Below are positions 51,666 through 63,786 of a DNA stretch of 64,000 bases, piece after piece. This DNA comes from Chionis minor (lineage: Eukaryota > Chordata > Aves > Charadriiformes > Chionididae). The stretch covers positions 60,143 through 124,142 of the forward strand of contig VZSF01009046.1 of NCBI GenBank assembly GCA_013398295.1, given 5' to 3'. Under the pieces are notes generated by a model. That model was given only the letters and a program-made list of their open reading frames with translations, was not told the DNA's origin and made no database searches. Position 1 is the stretch's first letter; each line of letters starts with the position of its first letter. The translations under genes and the position numbers were made by a program.

Positions 51666-54600
51666 AAGTATGTGTATTTCTTTTCTCTGTTAGAAACCCA
51701 CGTCAAATTTGAATTTACCTATTTACCTATTTATTTTGATCATCCATGAAGTACATTCCTGAGACTTCCCTAGACACAAGCTGTGGCTTAAAAGAGTACT
51801 GTTTTATCCTCATGTTATCCTGACTGTAGAAGCTGAGATTGTCCTTTGCCTTTATGCAGTCTGTGTCTTGAGCTGTGAGAAGGAAATTGCTCTAACACCC
51901 ATAGACTAGAAATAATCTTTGTTACATTGATCATGGAAACAGTAGTTAAATAATTTAAAATAAAAATAAATTTAGGAATGACAGTTTGAAATATGACCCA
52001 TAGACTTGCTCTGTTTAATCTAAAGAAAACAGGAGAAGAAAGTGCAGTGATATTATGTGGCATGTTAATATTGCCAGCATTACATTGTACAGTCAGATGT
52101 TAGCTTGCATTACCATTATTAACCTGATGTTCTGAATTCCCAAGCTGGTATAAATCTGTTGACTTTCAAGATGCTTCCAAAGATCCTCCAAAAGGGATCT
52201 TAGGAAACAAGCTAGCACAAGTCATTTTGATAACCTGGAAAAGTTCCAAAAACCACTCAGCATCAACTGAAATGAAAACAAAAGTGTTCCCTGGTCTTGT
52301 AGTTGTGATAATCTTGTACAGACCTTGTAATTCAAAATATCAGATATACAAGATATTTGTAGCAGAGAAATCAGGGATCCTGTACTCTTCCAACATAAAA
52401 CAGGCACCTTTTTACCTTGTAACTGAGCATTGTCAAATCCTTTGATGAGTCTTGCTGAATTTTCCTGGTCTTTGCTAGTTCTGTATGCAGAATGTTAATC
52501 ATTGCATTGTTAAGTATTGAGCCCTCTCTGGTACTGAATGACACTGATAATCCAAGTTACAAGCTAGGTAGCTCTAAGTATTGCTTACAGCCTAAATATA
52601 TCTGGTATTCATCTGATTTCAGCAATAATGTTTGCTCCTATTGTGATATTTTTCAGTTATTTTTTGCCACTGAAATATGGTATGCCATTTCCATCTCTAG
52701 ACACAATTAATGCATGGAAGATTTACCTTGCAGAACGGGGGAAGTGAAAAACAGACATGACCAGCCATAAAACAAAATTTAAATAAACTTGTTTGATCAA
52801 CCACTGCATATAATATTTTACATTTTCCCCCATTGTTTGCAAGTAGTTAAGAGTATGAAAGAATGGTACTGCATGTGCTACCACGCAAAAATAAATGAGG
52901 AAGTACTGAAATCATAATATATGTGGTATCAAGTATCATGTTTTAGAAGCATCAATTTTTATGGCCCCCAGCACGGTAATACTGGCTGTTAATCCTCAGG
53001 AATGGCTGGTACAATGTGTTGATTAGAGTGTAATAGTTTAATCATCTCTCAGTGATAGGAGTTCATGTTGTAGTTTCACACATCACAAAATGTGTCTGTT
53101 TAAGATATGAGCACATTATCTTCTTTTTTTTTTTTTTTTGCAGAAGACACTATGTAATCATGCTCATTTCATCTCTTTCTCCCTTTTACCTGCATTAGGT
53201 TGCTCATTAGCATGATCTTACAGGACACAGGGATAGTCAAAGATGATGTTTATTACAGGGAGAAAAAGAAGCATTTTCCTATTGGAAATGCTTTTGCATT
53301 GCAAGTTAAAAAGTGTAAACCCTCTTTATCACTTCTAAACGCTGCATCCAATTAGTTGTTAGCTGTAGAGCTTATTGGCGTTTTGCAAAGGACAGCAAAT
53401 TGACAATGTTTCTTAAATAAGTTATTACAGCAAGATGAAAACTGAAAAGGCATCATCTGAGTATATTTTCTCCTCAGGGATTTGGGTTAATTTTGGCTTC
53501 ATGAAACTGATTTTAAGTAGATATACCAGTGTCTCAGAAGAACAAAAGGGAAATGAGAAGTTAGGAATTAAAACAGATAGGAGGAATGTAGCTTTTGAAT
53601 TTGATCCTCGCTATGTGTGTTAGTATACTCCTGTGAAGTCAGTAGGGCTTGGCTGATTTATTCAAACTGCAGGTTTGTGCTTTGACAAAGGACATACTTG
53701 GTAACAGTTCAGTTAACCTTATTTCCTATTCTTTTATCTTATTTTATTTTTTATGTGTTTTTTTTTACTAGTGAGGGCTGGGAAGTGTAGTGTGAGGAGA
53801 CAAAGGGAAAATAGAGAACTGATTTTCCCAGAACTACACTAAGATTCACAGAGATGCTCTTCTGGTAATGCAGAATTTATTTAATACTCCTATTAATTCC
53901 AATTATGAAGCTACAAACCCAGGAACAGATATTTACTCTTTCTGTGCAGAGGATAAGAACCAACTCCTTAGACAAAATTATGGAAGGGAAAAAGCAAAGG
54001 ATAAGAGGGTCCAAATACTTGATAAAACAAAGAAATAGTTTCTTTCTTCAGTCCACTAATTTGCACCCAGGGACAGCAGTGAGGCACTGGTGCTCTCCTC
54101 AAGGGCTGAATATTGGACAAGTGGACAACTAATAACCAAAAAGGAAGAGATGAGGAGAAAGTGAGTAACACGTTGCCAAGGACCTCCCAGGTGAATTATT
54201 AAAACCACTTTGTAAATATAAAATCATCATGTTTGCCCCTCACCTTTCATTTTTTACCTTCCAGAAGACCTTTCAATGCCTTTTGTCTTCTGGTGAATCT
54301 TCATCCATCACAGAAAATACGATGCCAAAATAAGGTTGTTCTATTTCATCATGTCCCCACATTTCTCAGGATGTGGACAAGGGTCACTCTAGCTCATTTA
54401 GAAAAGATCTTTCTTCTCCACCCGTAAAAAAGAAAATATTTTTGCCTTCATTGTGTAAAAATGTTGTAAAAAAGCTAAATTAAAGCTAAAGCTAAAACCA
54501 AAAGACTTGTGAACAATGATACTAATGAAGTATTCTTTAATGTGAGCAGACATTTTCACTAATCAACCCTCTCCCACAAGCAACTTAACGTTACAGCAAT

Positions 54601-54787
54601 GTTAAATATTATGATTAGCTCTAGGTTTAAGCAGGAGGCTACTTCATTCAGTTGGATTGTTGCATTCATATAGCCTGTTGAAGTGTAGACTACCCAAAAG
54701 GAGTATATGTCAGGGTGAAAGCCAAACAGTAGGATAAGTGACTTCACTGCAGGGACAAGCTGAAAGAAAAAGTGAATTGTGAAGGGA

Positions 54788-54816
54788 GGGAGGACAGCAG
54801 CAGGGAGGACAGCAGA
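54788..54816. repeat. 15-bp tandem duplication
   Basis: Two copies of gggaggacagcagca in tandem (54788-54802 and 54803-54817, last base differing). Confidence 0.85.
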
Positions 54817-55719
54817 CAGGAAAATGTACTGATGTATGGAAACAAGAAAGAAAAAGAATAAACATGCACATTCAAGTGTGCTACCAATTTTCTCATTTTT
54901 TCCCCCAGTAATTAGAGCCCTTTTAAGTGGAAGTTTATTTAGATTCAAAAATTTCAACTTGTAAATTGTCTTACTTATGCAAATAGGCTCACTGAGTAAT
55001 AAAATTCTGCTTATAAGATTCAGTCTGTGTATCTTATGTGGACTGAGCTACTGGAACAAATCACAAAACATAGGATGTTCATAATAACAGTGATACTGTG
55101 ATTTAAGAAATCCTTTTTATCACTTTAGAGATGGGAACATGAGTCAAAAAGAAGCTATGGAGGACGTGTTTTTAAGTGTCAAAGTACAGTAAAATGCTTT
55201 GAAAGGGTCCATTTAAATTCTAAATACTTTTGAAAGTCTGATCCTTAATGGCTTGTCTCAGGTGAAATAACACATCTAAAAGAGACCTGGCCTGTAAAAT
55301 CACATTTGCTTGCATTTCCTAAGTATTGGAATATACTCCTTTTAAGACAGCTTCCCATCTTCTCCAAATGAGTCAATATACATTTATCTTTAAGTGTGTA
55401 TTTACTTTCAGATCCTAGATTTGAAGGTAGGAAACTCTGATTTTTATTTAATCTTTGTGTTATCCAGGTTGAGAAATAATAACAGTGCTTATATTTGTTT
55501 TAACATCAATTAAAAAACTATATCAAATTGACTTCTGCTGATTATATTACCACTAAAAACGTAGTTACCTTTCTAGTTTGAAAGAGTTAAAATGTTCAAT
55601 ACTAAAATTACAAAAGCTCAAGTTTAAAAGAATTAGAAGATCAAGAAAAATCAAATTAGAAGCTAATTTTTACTGCAACAATACCCATAACTACATAATT
55701 AAGAGTTTTTTTTTTTCAG

Positions 55720-55942
55720 ATGAATTCAAATTATTTATGAAAAGGCTGCCCATGCATTATTTCTTGAACACATCTACTGTAATGCATTTGTGGACAATGG
55801 ATTCTAATTTTCAACGTCGCTATGAGCAACTAGAAAACAGCATGAAACAACTCTTCCTCAAGGCACAGAAAACTGTTCACAAGCTCTTTGGCCTTAGTAA
55901 GAGATGCCGTAAACAGCCACTCATCCGCATGCCAAAGCAGAG
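55720..55942 (+). CDS. BRINP3: BRINP-family internal exon D, probably BRINP3
   Basis: This 223-nt exon completes the aspartate codon split by the preceding intron, then encodes 73 full codons (EFKLFMKRLPMHYFLNTSTV, MHLWTMDSNFQRRYEQLE, LFLKAQKTVHKLFGL, SKRCRKQPLIRMPKQ). Two bases of a final arginine-type codon remain (phase 2). The YEQLENSMKQLFLKAQK segment is strongly characteristic of BRINP2/3. By memory of the family, BRINP1 has a different sequence here, which is why I favour BRINP3. There is one glycosylation sequon (NTS, in YFLNTSTV). The acceptor AG follows a long T-run at 55718-55719. The donor is gtaaga at 55943. The next, largest coding exon must lie beyond the window. Confidence 0.95.
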
Positions 55943-57120
55943 GTAAGAAAGCCTACGACAATCTGAGAAACTCAAACTTCTGTTTTGACACTAAAAACTC
56001 GTGAAGGGATCTCCTTAAGGTGTGGGAATGTGTACAGCGTATGGTAGATGCACAGTATACAATCTTTACGTTTGTAGGAGCAGAACAATCCTGGCTTTCA
56101 ATATTGCTCCATTCATGTTTTCCTAAGTATGATGGGAAAGGTCAAAATAAAAACTCATTTTTATATGACTGTGTATTATATAAAGCAACTTAAAAGTAAC
56201 ATGAGCACACAGATTTATCCCTTTTTGTCTGCTTCTGTTTTACAGAACAGTATTTTCAGTGGAACTTGGCTAAGTGTAACAGTGCCAAATAATTGTTTAC
56301 CAAATACTGAATACCTATTCTGAAGCAAGCACATCTATTTTAAGAACTTTCCTTGTCATTATACAGTATATGCTACATACTATTGATTTCTTGTCTCATT
56401 TGTAAGATACGACTTAGATTTAAAGGATGCCTAATGAAAGCAAACAGAAGTGTTTTAGTCCTTTGTAGAAACAGAGAGATCCTGAAAGCGAGCTAGTCAA
56501 ACCTATATTAACATAAAGTGGTTAAAGTTGTTTGCTGATTGAAAACTGCTTTAGTGAAATTAGTGAAATGACACTGGAGTAAATATGAAATTAATGAACT
56601 TTTAAGGACATTATTCTTCTAAGCATAAGCATTGTGGACCTAGTCCAGTGACTCCTGCACTTAGCATGTATCTCCTTCAATTTTAAAGAAATCTAGTTTA
56701 GGCTCAGTGTTCCAGAACTGCCAGGGGTACTTTACTATTTCCTGCTTTCAGCTCTCCTGTTTCAAACTAAGGCTCCATCAATTCCCCTTTGCCTTATGGT
56801 GGCACTTAGCTAACCCTTCTGCTTTTTCTTTCAGGAGACAGCTGTTATGGCTGTCATGCCCCCTTTTTTCTACCTGCTGTGCTTTGCTTTGTGATCTGCT
56901 AGTTGAAACAAAAAATGTATTTTTCACTTGTGAGGTCATTTCATAATTAGAAAACATTCCACTGACAAATGTTATATAGTCACTGCAGTGCTTCACCACC
57001 ATCTCTTGTGCTTCTTGGATATGAATAAGCATTTTCCCAAAGAGATGATTCAACATGAAAGACTTCATCAGGAACACAGAGCTTTTTAAAACATGAGAAA
57101 CACAGTTCAACCTCACTTCC

Positions 57121-57153
57121 CTCCCTGCGCGCCCCCCTCCCGCCCCCCCCCNC
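57121..57153. repeat. C-rich tract with one ambiguous base
   Basis: A run of C-rich DNA (ctccctgcgcgccccc, then cccgccccccccc) with the window's only N at 57152. It stands out from the AT-rich intron. On the minus strand it is G-rich and could form a quadruplex; the N suggests that the run length was hard to sequence. Confidence 0.85.
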
Positions 57154-58189
57154 TTTGCAGGGTTTTGAGGCAACCTTTGGTTGTCATCAGTAGCGGCAAT
57201 GATAGAGTACAGATGAACTGAGATATAAAAAGCAAAGATCAGCTGAAATGATTAATCAAAACACACCTTTCTTGTTATATGAAGGAAATTATTTTCAGAT
57301 GCAGAACTTGTGAGTTCACAGTTTATTTGTTATCAATAAATTTTACTAGCAAGAAGTTTGCTCATTTTACAGAATTGTACTAATCTTTCATAACAGTTTG
57401 ATTCTGCAATGCATCTCCAACTTCATAAAATCATAACTTACTTTTGAGATAATTATGTCCCATTTTAGTGAATGCCCTAAATTTTTTTCTAGTCAGTACA
57501 GAGGGAGATGGGATATATGATGACACAATGATTATCAATAGGTGACTCAAAGATCAATGCTAGAGGTAGTTTTGGGAATACTTAGCCAGTGGGATGTACT
57601 TGCTAAAAGAGAATTTTCAAAGGCTGAATTCCATTTGACTGTCTGGGAAAATTGCCTTCTGACATCAAGGCTTTTATGGCTGATAAGAAAAGCTCTAAAC
57701 TGAGAAGTGAGGGGGAAAGGTGAAAAGAAACTGGTTTAATTTCCAAACCTGGTTCAAAAAAATCTGATAGACCAAGATGCAGGAATGGATAAAGGAATAT
57801 CAGTGATGAAAAGACGGATAGTGCAGAAAAAGAAAACACAGGTATTGATAGAATAGTATTCAGGTAATTCTAATGATGAGAGTATAACTCATCCAAACAA
57901 GGTACTGAATTTTTTGCTACAGAATGGCTCACATATAAGCACATAAATGCAGATAATGCAATGGAGAACTAACACCTGAGTAATGAGATGGAGAAGTATG
58001 AATTATTGCTCAGGCTTGATTAAAGAGATAAAAAGAGATATCTCAGCAGAAAGTGAGTGGAATAACAGAACCTAAACCAAGTACTTAAATTTCTTTGTTT
58101 AAAGGAAGACAGAAATAAAAGCAAAAATCACAACTTTATGTGCCAATGATTTTCCAGGCTCCAAAGAAACAAGAAGGGGTGGTTGTAAT

Positions 58190-58211
58190 GCTTTCCAAAG
58201 GCTTTCCAAAG
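58190..58211. repeat. 11-bp tandem duplication
   Basis: gctttccaaag occurs twice in direct tandem. Confidence 0.9.
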
Positions 58212-58969
58212 AACTTCAGATTAGTGCTTCGGGTCTGCTATTGACGGTTAAGGGTGAATTTTACTATGGAAAGAGAAACGAGACAGAGTTAATGGAGATT
58301 TAAATATTATTTTAAATTGTATTTTAAGGGCAGTTGTCTTTTCAGACACAGATTTAACAGCCAATGTTTCAGTTTTTAATAAAGGTCATGATGCTGGCAG
58401 TGAGTAAAAACAAAGTAACTGTGCTAATGTTTAATTTCACACTGTATTTCACAAGTCAATAGGAGATATATAAAAAGGATTTTTAAAGGAATATGTAAAA
58501 CATGAGACCAGATTTTCTTTTTTGTAAAGCTGGGAGGTATGCCTTAAAAGTTTAATATAATTCACAAAAACTTTTTATAGGGAGTTATCTCTGTAGTCTG
58601 CCAGAAATGATTTTGTCACACTTGAAGGAGTGCCTCCATAAGATCAAGGTTATAATTCACTACTACAAATACCTGTCTCTTTTAATTGGCCTCAAAATTT
58701 TGTTACTGAACATCAAATTGTTGCTTGATTATCTTTAAATGGGATTCAATTAATCAGTTAGACAGAATTGCTGGCAACTTTTTCCATATTTCCTGAAGAA
58801 CCAAGCCACTTAATAATTGTAAAACTAATTTACATTTATATTTTAATTTTGAACCAAAGTACCATTGAATCCTCTCCTAACATCATTGTTCATAGTAGAA
58901 AACAGTCAATTAACTTGCAAGTTAAAGAAACTACAGTCCCATGTCTCCTTTTTAAACAGTTTATATTCT

Positions 58970-59710
58970 TGTCGCGACCCGAAAGGGAGCTGTTCCCTCC
59001 CCTTGGGACTAACGACCAAGTTTGTGATCCCCTCGGACAGAATTAAGGTGAAATGACACCAGCCAACTAATTTTATGATTTATTAATACAATGACTCAAT
59101 GATAACTATGTAACTGGAAACAATACAAGGCATATGGGTAGGAACAATTACTTGCTAACCACCACTTAACAAGATAACGCGGATTGGAAAAGTAACCCTG
59201 TGCCATAAGTTTCTAAGGAGAAAGAGAGAAGGAGATGGTGAGAGGTTACAACAAGAGAAAGAGAGAGATAAGAGAAAGAGATATCACCACCTGTGTATCC
59301 AGCGGCATCCTGTTGGTCCTCTTCATTTTGGGTGTCTTGGCAGTGGGGGTCCCCACCCAGGCTTCTGATAGTACTGTTTTTATGCAGTTCAAGTCCCAAA
59401 GTCTCCACCTGATTCCAAGAAACATCGTGCATGGATGATGTTCGGTGATGGCAGATGTGGCCTGGTTTTGCGCAAGCTCAGTGCATACTGGCGCAATTAG
59501 CCATTGGCAGGCAGCAAAACCGCAGGACATGAGAGCAGAATTAACTGTACTCAGTCCTGCCTCTGCAGAGCTGGAAAAATGGCATCTCACTTCCTTTGTG
59601 GTTATAACACCTGTTATGCACCTAAGTCTACAGAAGACGATAATCAATTGTCAAAGCTTGCATCTTTCTGTACCAAGAAATGTTCAAGGCAGCAATGTCT
59701 GTCCGTTACA
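58970..59710 (-). mobile_element. Solo LTR with 5-bp target duplication (ATTCT)
   Basis: A 741-bp unit with TG (58970-58971) and CA (59709-59710) ends. It is flanked by a perfect 5-bp duplication, ATTCT, at 58965-58969 and 59711-59715. Minus-strand orientation is inferred: from 59710 it reads TGTAACGGACAG, later has an AATAAA signal (complement near 59082-59090), a short GC-richer end and finally cgggtcgcgaca. No internal viral genes remain, so this is the product of recombination between two LTRs. A 5-bp duplication fits ERVL-like elements. It includes a GAGA-rich simple repeat at 59217-59283. Confidence 0.92.
59217..59283. repeat. GAGA-rich simple repeat within the solo LTR
   Basis: Purine-rich units of gagaaagagagag type, within the presumed U3 part of the minus-strand LTR. 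Confidence 0.8.
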
Positions 59711-60478
59711 ATTCTTCAGCTAAAATAATGTATAAATAATCTTCTTTCAGTATGCATTAGTGATCAGAAAAATGTCTTATTTGCTGAAACACTTTGGTAT
59801 ACACTGAGGATGGGAAGTTTACTATTTTATTTTATTCTGTTGATTGCTAATTTTTTTAAGTTCCAGATGTTCTCAGTTTTTAGCTTTCTTTCATTAACAT
59901 GAAAAAGATCATTGTTCCTTTTCCTGAAAGTCAAATCACGCCAAGATACATCAAAAGTCTGTAGATTTCCACTATAAACTGTTATGCTCCTGTTGAGTGC
60001 AACTTTTAAAATTCACCTGAATTAATCAATACATTTTCTGTAATCAGTGAAGTATTTACTGGTTGTCTGAGTTCAAAGGAAAATACTAACTGAAAATTCA
60101 AAACCAATAAGGAGCACAGAAATTGTTATGTGGAGAATATGTTTCTATATTGTATATAGGGATGGAATGATAAACCATTCAATTTCAAGCAATAAAGAGA
60201 AAAACAAGAGTAAAAAAAATGCAGTCTGAAAAAGAAATTTGGTGTTCTGTAGAACAATGCTACCAGGTGAGCTACTGCCTTCATGAGTTTGAGGCTTTCC
60301 TGCTTCAAAAAGCTCAAGTCATTATTACTAATACGTTCTCATTGCATTGACACATCAGCCTTAAAAACTTGCAGTGTCGTATGCTCATTCATTGTGTTTG
60401 CTTGGCCTGAGTCCACCACATGCAGAAATTGTTATTCCACTAGATGGCCAGCTATTGCTGCAGGTTTTTATGCATGCA

Positions 60479-60607
60479 GGTTGTTGAAAAACTGCTATTG
60501 GCACAACAGATTTTGCTTTGCAGGAATTAGTAGGTACTGTAAAATTTTTATAGGATGGTTGCTGAAACAATGCTAGAAGCACTATACATTTTGCTTTGTA
60601 GGAATCA
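60479..60607. repeat. Imperfect tandem duplication, period about 78 bp
   Basis: The segment 60479-60530 (ggttgttgaaaaactgcta ... attttgctttgcaggaat) recurs diverged at 60557-60607 (ggttgctgaaacaatgcta ... attttgctttgtaggaat). By eye roughly three quarters of positions agree. The core ttttgcttt(g)(c/t)aggaat is nearly identical. Confidence 0.65.
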
Positions 60608-63481
60608 AGATGAGTTTTAAAACCATGTCTTCCCTGAGCTCATCATGCACATGTTTATATTAGGACCATGAAGTGTAAGAAATGATTGTTAATCTTCTGA
60701 AGCATTTTGCATACAGTACAGTAACTGTGGTCTACTAGGTCTACTTTGAGAAAAGGACTGACATAGTCATTAAGTTAGTCCAAGCTCTCGATTCCAGCAG
60801 CAGCTTTCTCAAATGAGGTGAGAAAGTGATGCCAGATGCCCTGTTACAGGCAACAAAGTGCAGGCTTCCTCACAGCTTAGGCTGAGCACTGTGACTCACA
60901 CCTGTGCTGAAAGACGAGATCCATGCATGCATGGTTTTCAAAGGCAAAATAAGCGGAGGGAATAAAGAAATATCAATTTTACTCAATGGGAAGAAGTAAA
61001 GCAGCAAAGCAAGTTGTGGTTATACATTTGCCACTGTGTTATGGGGCAGGAAAGTTGGGGTTTTTTTCTGTTTTGGTTAACACAACAGCAAGATTTATTT
61101 TCAAAAGTAATGACTATATGCTGAGAAGCTGAAAATCACAGGAACAAAAGGTCTGATCCTACCCGTGAATTGCTGTCTGCGGAACACCTGACAGGAACCA
61201 GAGCTGAGGGTAAGCAGGTACTTACTTCCATCCCAATTATGGAATCAAAACAAGAAAACTGGAATATCTATGGTTAAGACCATAAAAGAAATAAAAACTC
61301 TGTTAGCAGAGGAGAATCTTCGCTTTCCCAAATATTTTTCAGTAAGAATGGCAATGATTTCCTGTGATTGAATTTAATATCCAAATGCTACTGAAAAGCA
61401 CTGAAAGGAGAGAAAAGCTTTCATTTATTCCTTCAGAAGTGCCAGTTTAGCACTTGATTTCATCCTTTTCAGTGTCATTCAAATGGGTTCTTTGGCTAAT
61501 GTTATCCATTTGAATGAATGCACTCAGTACAGTATATTGCTATATGTACAAACCTTATTTGTATGCAGTTTGAATCAGTAATGAAAATGCATCACTTGAG
61601 GCCAAATTTAACTAGCACAATTTATAATTTAATAAAGACATAAACAAAAATACTAAAAGGAGAAACATAATGTAAATACGGCAATAAGCCAGTGGAAAAA
61701 ATTACATCTTCCTTGGCATAACAACAAAATGGAAATATACTGCAACAAACTGCAACTGAAGATTATAAGCAACTCGGCTAAATAAGAATTTTAATTTTAA
61801 AAGACTGAGGTACAACACTTGCACATAAAAGCATGCAATCTTGAATAAAATGTCAGTATTTGAATTTCTGAAAAGATCAGATGTTTAATATTACCATATA
61901 ATTTACAATGAAGATGTTGGTTATATCAACAGCTTAGTGAGTTTTTTAAAGGACTTTATTGCGGTAATGCAAGCTGGCAAATACAGAAAAAATTACTTAA
62001 TAAATTTTTAAAAAGTATTTTAATTAACATATAAAAATCCTTATTTCTCAAAGGAAATCCATTCTCAGCAGCTTTACGTTTGAAACAGGTCTTTTTCTTC
62101 ATAAAGGTTTTTTTTAAAAGAAACATACTCTGCGGCTAATGTCGACTTAGAAGGAGTTCATCACCAGAGGCAGTGAATGGCTGCATCAAGCAGAACAGTT
62201 GCAGAAAGAATTCTGGTTTTCCAAAAAACGAATTTATTCTGGAATTCCACACAGAATGCACCACACGTAGCGACAAAAGGAGGAAGAGCCATGAATTTGC
62301 ATTTTCTCATTTTTCTTTTCTGTTTGAATTTCATGGAGCAGAAAATTCACATGCCCTAGGAGCACAACAGAACCTGAATACCGAAAAACACTTCAGAGAA
62401 GGGATTTTTATCTTAGTCTTCTCTTCAGTCCCTATGCAGAAAAAAGAATTAAGACATCTAACTTATTTATAGTATCTGTAACACAGGATACTGAAGCCTT
62501 CAAACCTGGTTTCTTCAGAATGCTTCAGAATGAAATACACACAAAAAGATAGTGTAGATTAATATCACGCCCTCAGGATGTTACACAGGATTAGTTTCCT
62601 TACATCCCAAAGTGGGTTATCAGCTACTTTAGATTGTTTTGTTCTAAGTATAATTGATTCATGGGCACACAATTACTAAGGGATGGAATGTTCCACCAAG
62701 GAAACCACAAGGTTCAATACATGGAAGATGCATAGTACATCACACAGAGATTTTTCTTTTCAAAGCACACTTGTGGCACTGGATGCAAGTAGAAAAAAAC
62801 CCTAATTATACATCACTTAGTAAACTGCTAGAGTGAAGGTGAACAGATAGCCTAGGTGAAAATTATGTTACAAAAAGACAATGTAAGACAGCAAAAGCTC
62901 AGCTGGATGTACTGGGTCAAATGTATATGACGTTTCTGAACAAGAGGTGCTAAACAAACAATGTGCTGTCTGGTTTTAGAACATCTTCTTTTAACAGACT
63001 ACAATGTATCCCAGAGATGTCTCTAGACAAAAATAATTCCAAGGAAGAACAAAGAAAATTGTACTTGGATTGCATCTCATTTTATATTTTGTAATAAATA
63101 AATACCAGACTTTTTTTTGATAATCAAGATCCTGCATGTGGGAGTTAAAATGGATTTGCAAGTTTCAATGTAAAGGAATGCTTCTCCAGTGGAAGCTTTT
63201 ATTTGATCTAACACACCAGGTGCACATCTGAAAGTTGCATGCCATAGAAAAACAAGGTGATAAAATGAGAGTATCTGAGATAAAAGGAAGGTCAGTTTGG
63301 TAGCAGTTGTTTTACTAAATGGAATAAGACGTCTGCATCTTTTCTCAAAGGAAGTAAAATGATCTGCTTTGAGGTGATATTTTTAATTAGATTGGGGATT
63401 AGAGCTATTTAAAACTAACGACAGGCATAAAAATATTATATACCGGCCTGCAAATAATTAGTCTGATAAAAATGACAAGCT

Positions 63482-63525
63482 AAGATAAACTTTTATCTTG
63501 TGTATATGTGTGTTTTCACACATAT
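63482..63525. other. Two adjacent inverted repeats
   Basis: 63482-63499 (aagataaacttttatctt) is a palindrome except for its two central bases, and presents two GATA-like hexamers (AGATAA and TTATCT) in opposed orientation. Immediately after, 63504-63512 and 63517-63525 form a perfect 9-bp inverted repeat (atatgtgtg / cacacatat) around a TTTT loop. Function unknown; a regulatory role is only a guess. Confidence 0.7.
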
Positions 63526-63786
63526 TTTAATAACTGTCTATAAACAGGGGCAGAGTGCTGTTATCTGTCCTTTTCTCTCATGGAGATTAGGTTTTCTAAT
63601 GTTGCAGCACTTCATTACATACTCATAGAGGTTATTCTTGATCACATGCTATACATGAAAATTTTCCCAGCCCCCCCACTACTCCACTTTTGGTTTTTTT
63701 GATGAATAGCAACATTAGAATGAAGTAATTTCATCATAGCATAAACTGCTGCAAAACTAGTAGACAGTTCATATTAATGTCACAGA

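Larger units (their letters stand above)
32003..55719 (+). other. BRINP3: Long phase-1 intron between exons C and D (23,717 bp)
   Basis: It begins GTGAGA and ends with a run of T and the AG at 55718-55719. It holds the CR1 copies and LTRs listed separately. The stretches 32003-35250, 35873-39684, 40028-45979 and 50326-55719 are AT-rich unique DNA with small tandem duplications, a purine-rich patch near 32790-32990 and homopolymer runs (for example poly-T at 53123-53139). I see no additional exon in it. Confidence 0.85.

Noticed and set aside
53123..53142. Long T-run followed by gcag, resembling a strong splice acceptor
   Set aside because: No open frame with BRINP similarity follows, and exon C (phase 1) joins exon D perfectly without an extra exon.
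54559..54957. 132-codon open frame on the minus strand with hydrophobic stretches
   Set aside because: It lies in an intron, has no recognisable domain, includes a tandem-repeat segment (AVLPAAVLPP) and a poly-F run from low-complexity DNA. Hydrophobic frames are expected opposite A-rich DNA.
59246..59647. 133-codon minus-strand open frame
   Set aside because: It lies inside the solo LTR, with no retroviral protein similarity. LTRs often hold chance frames.
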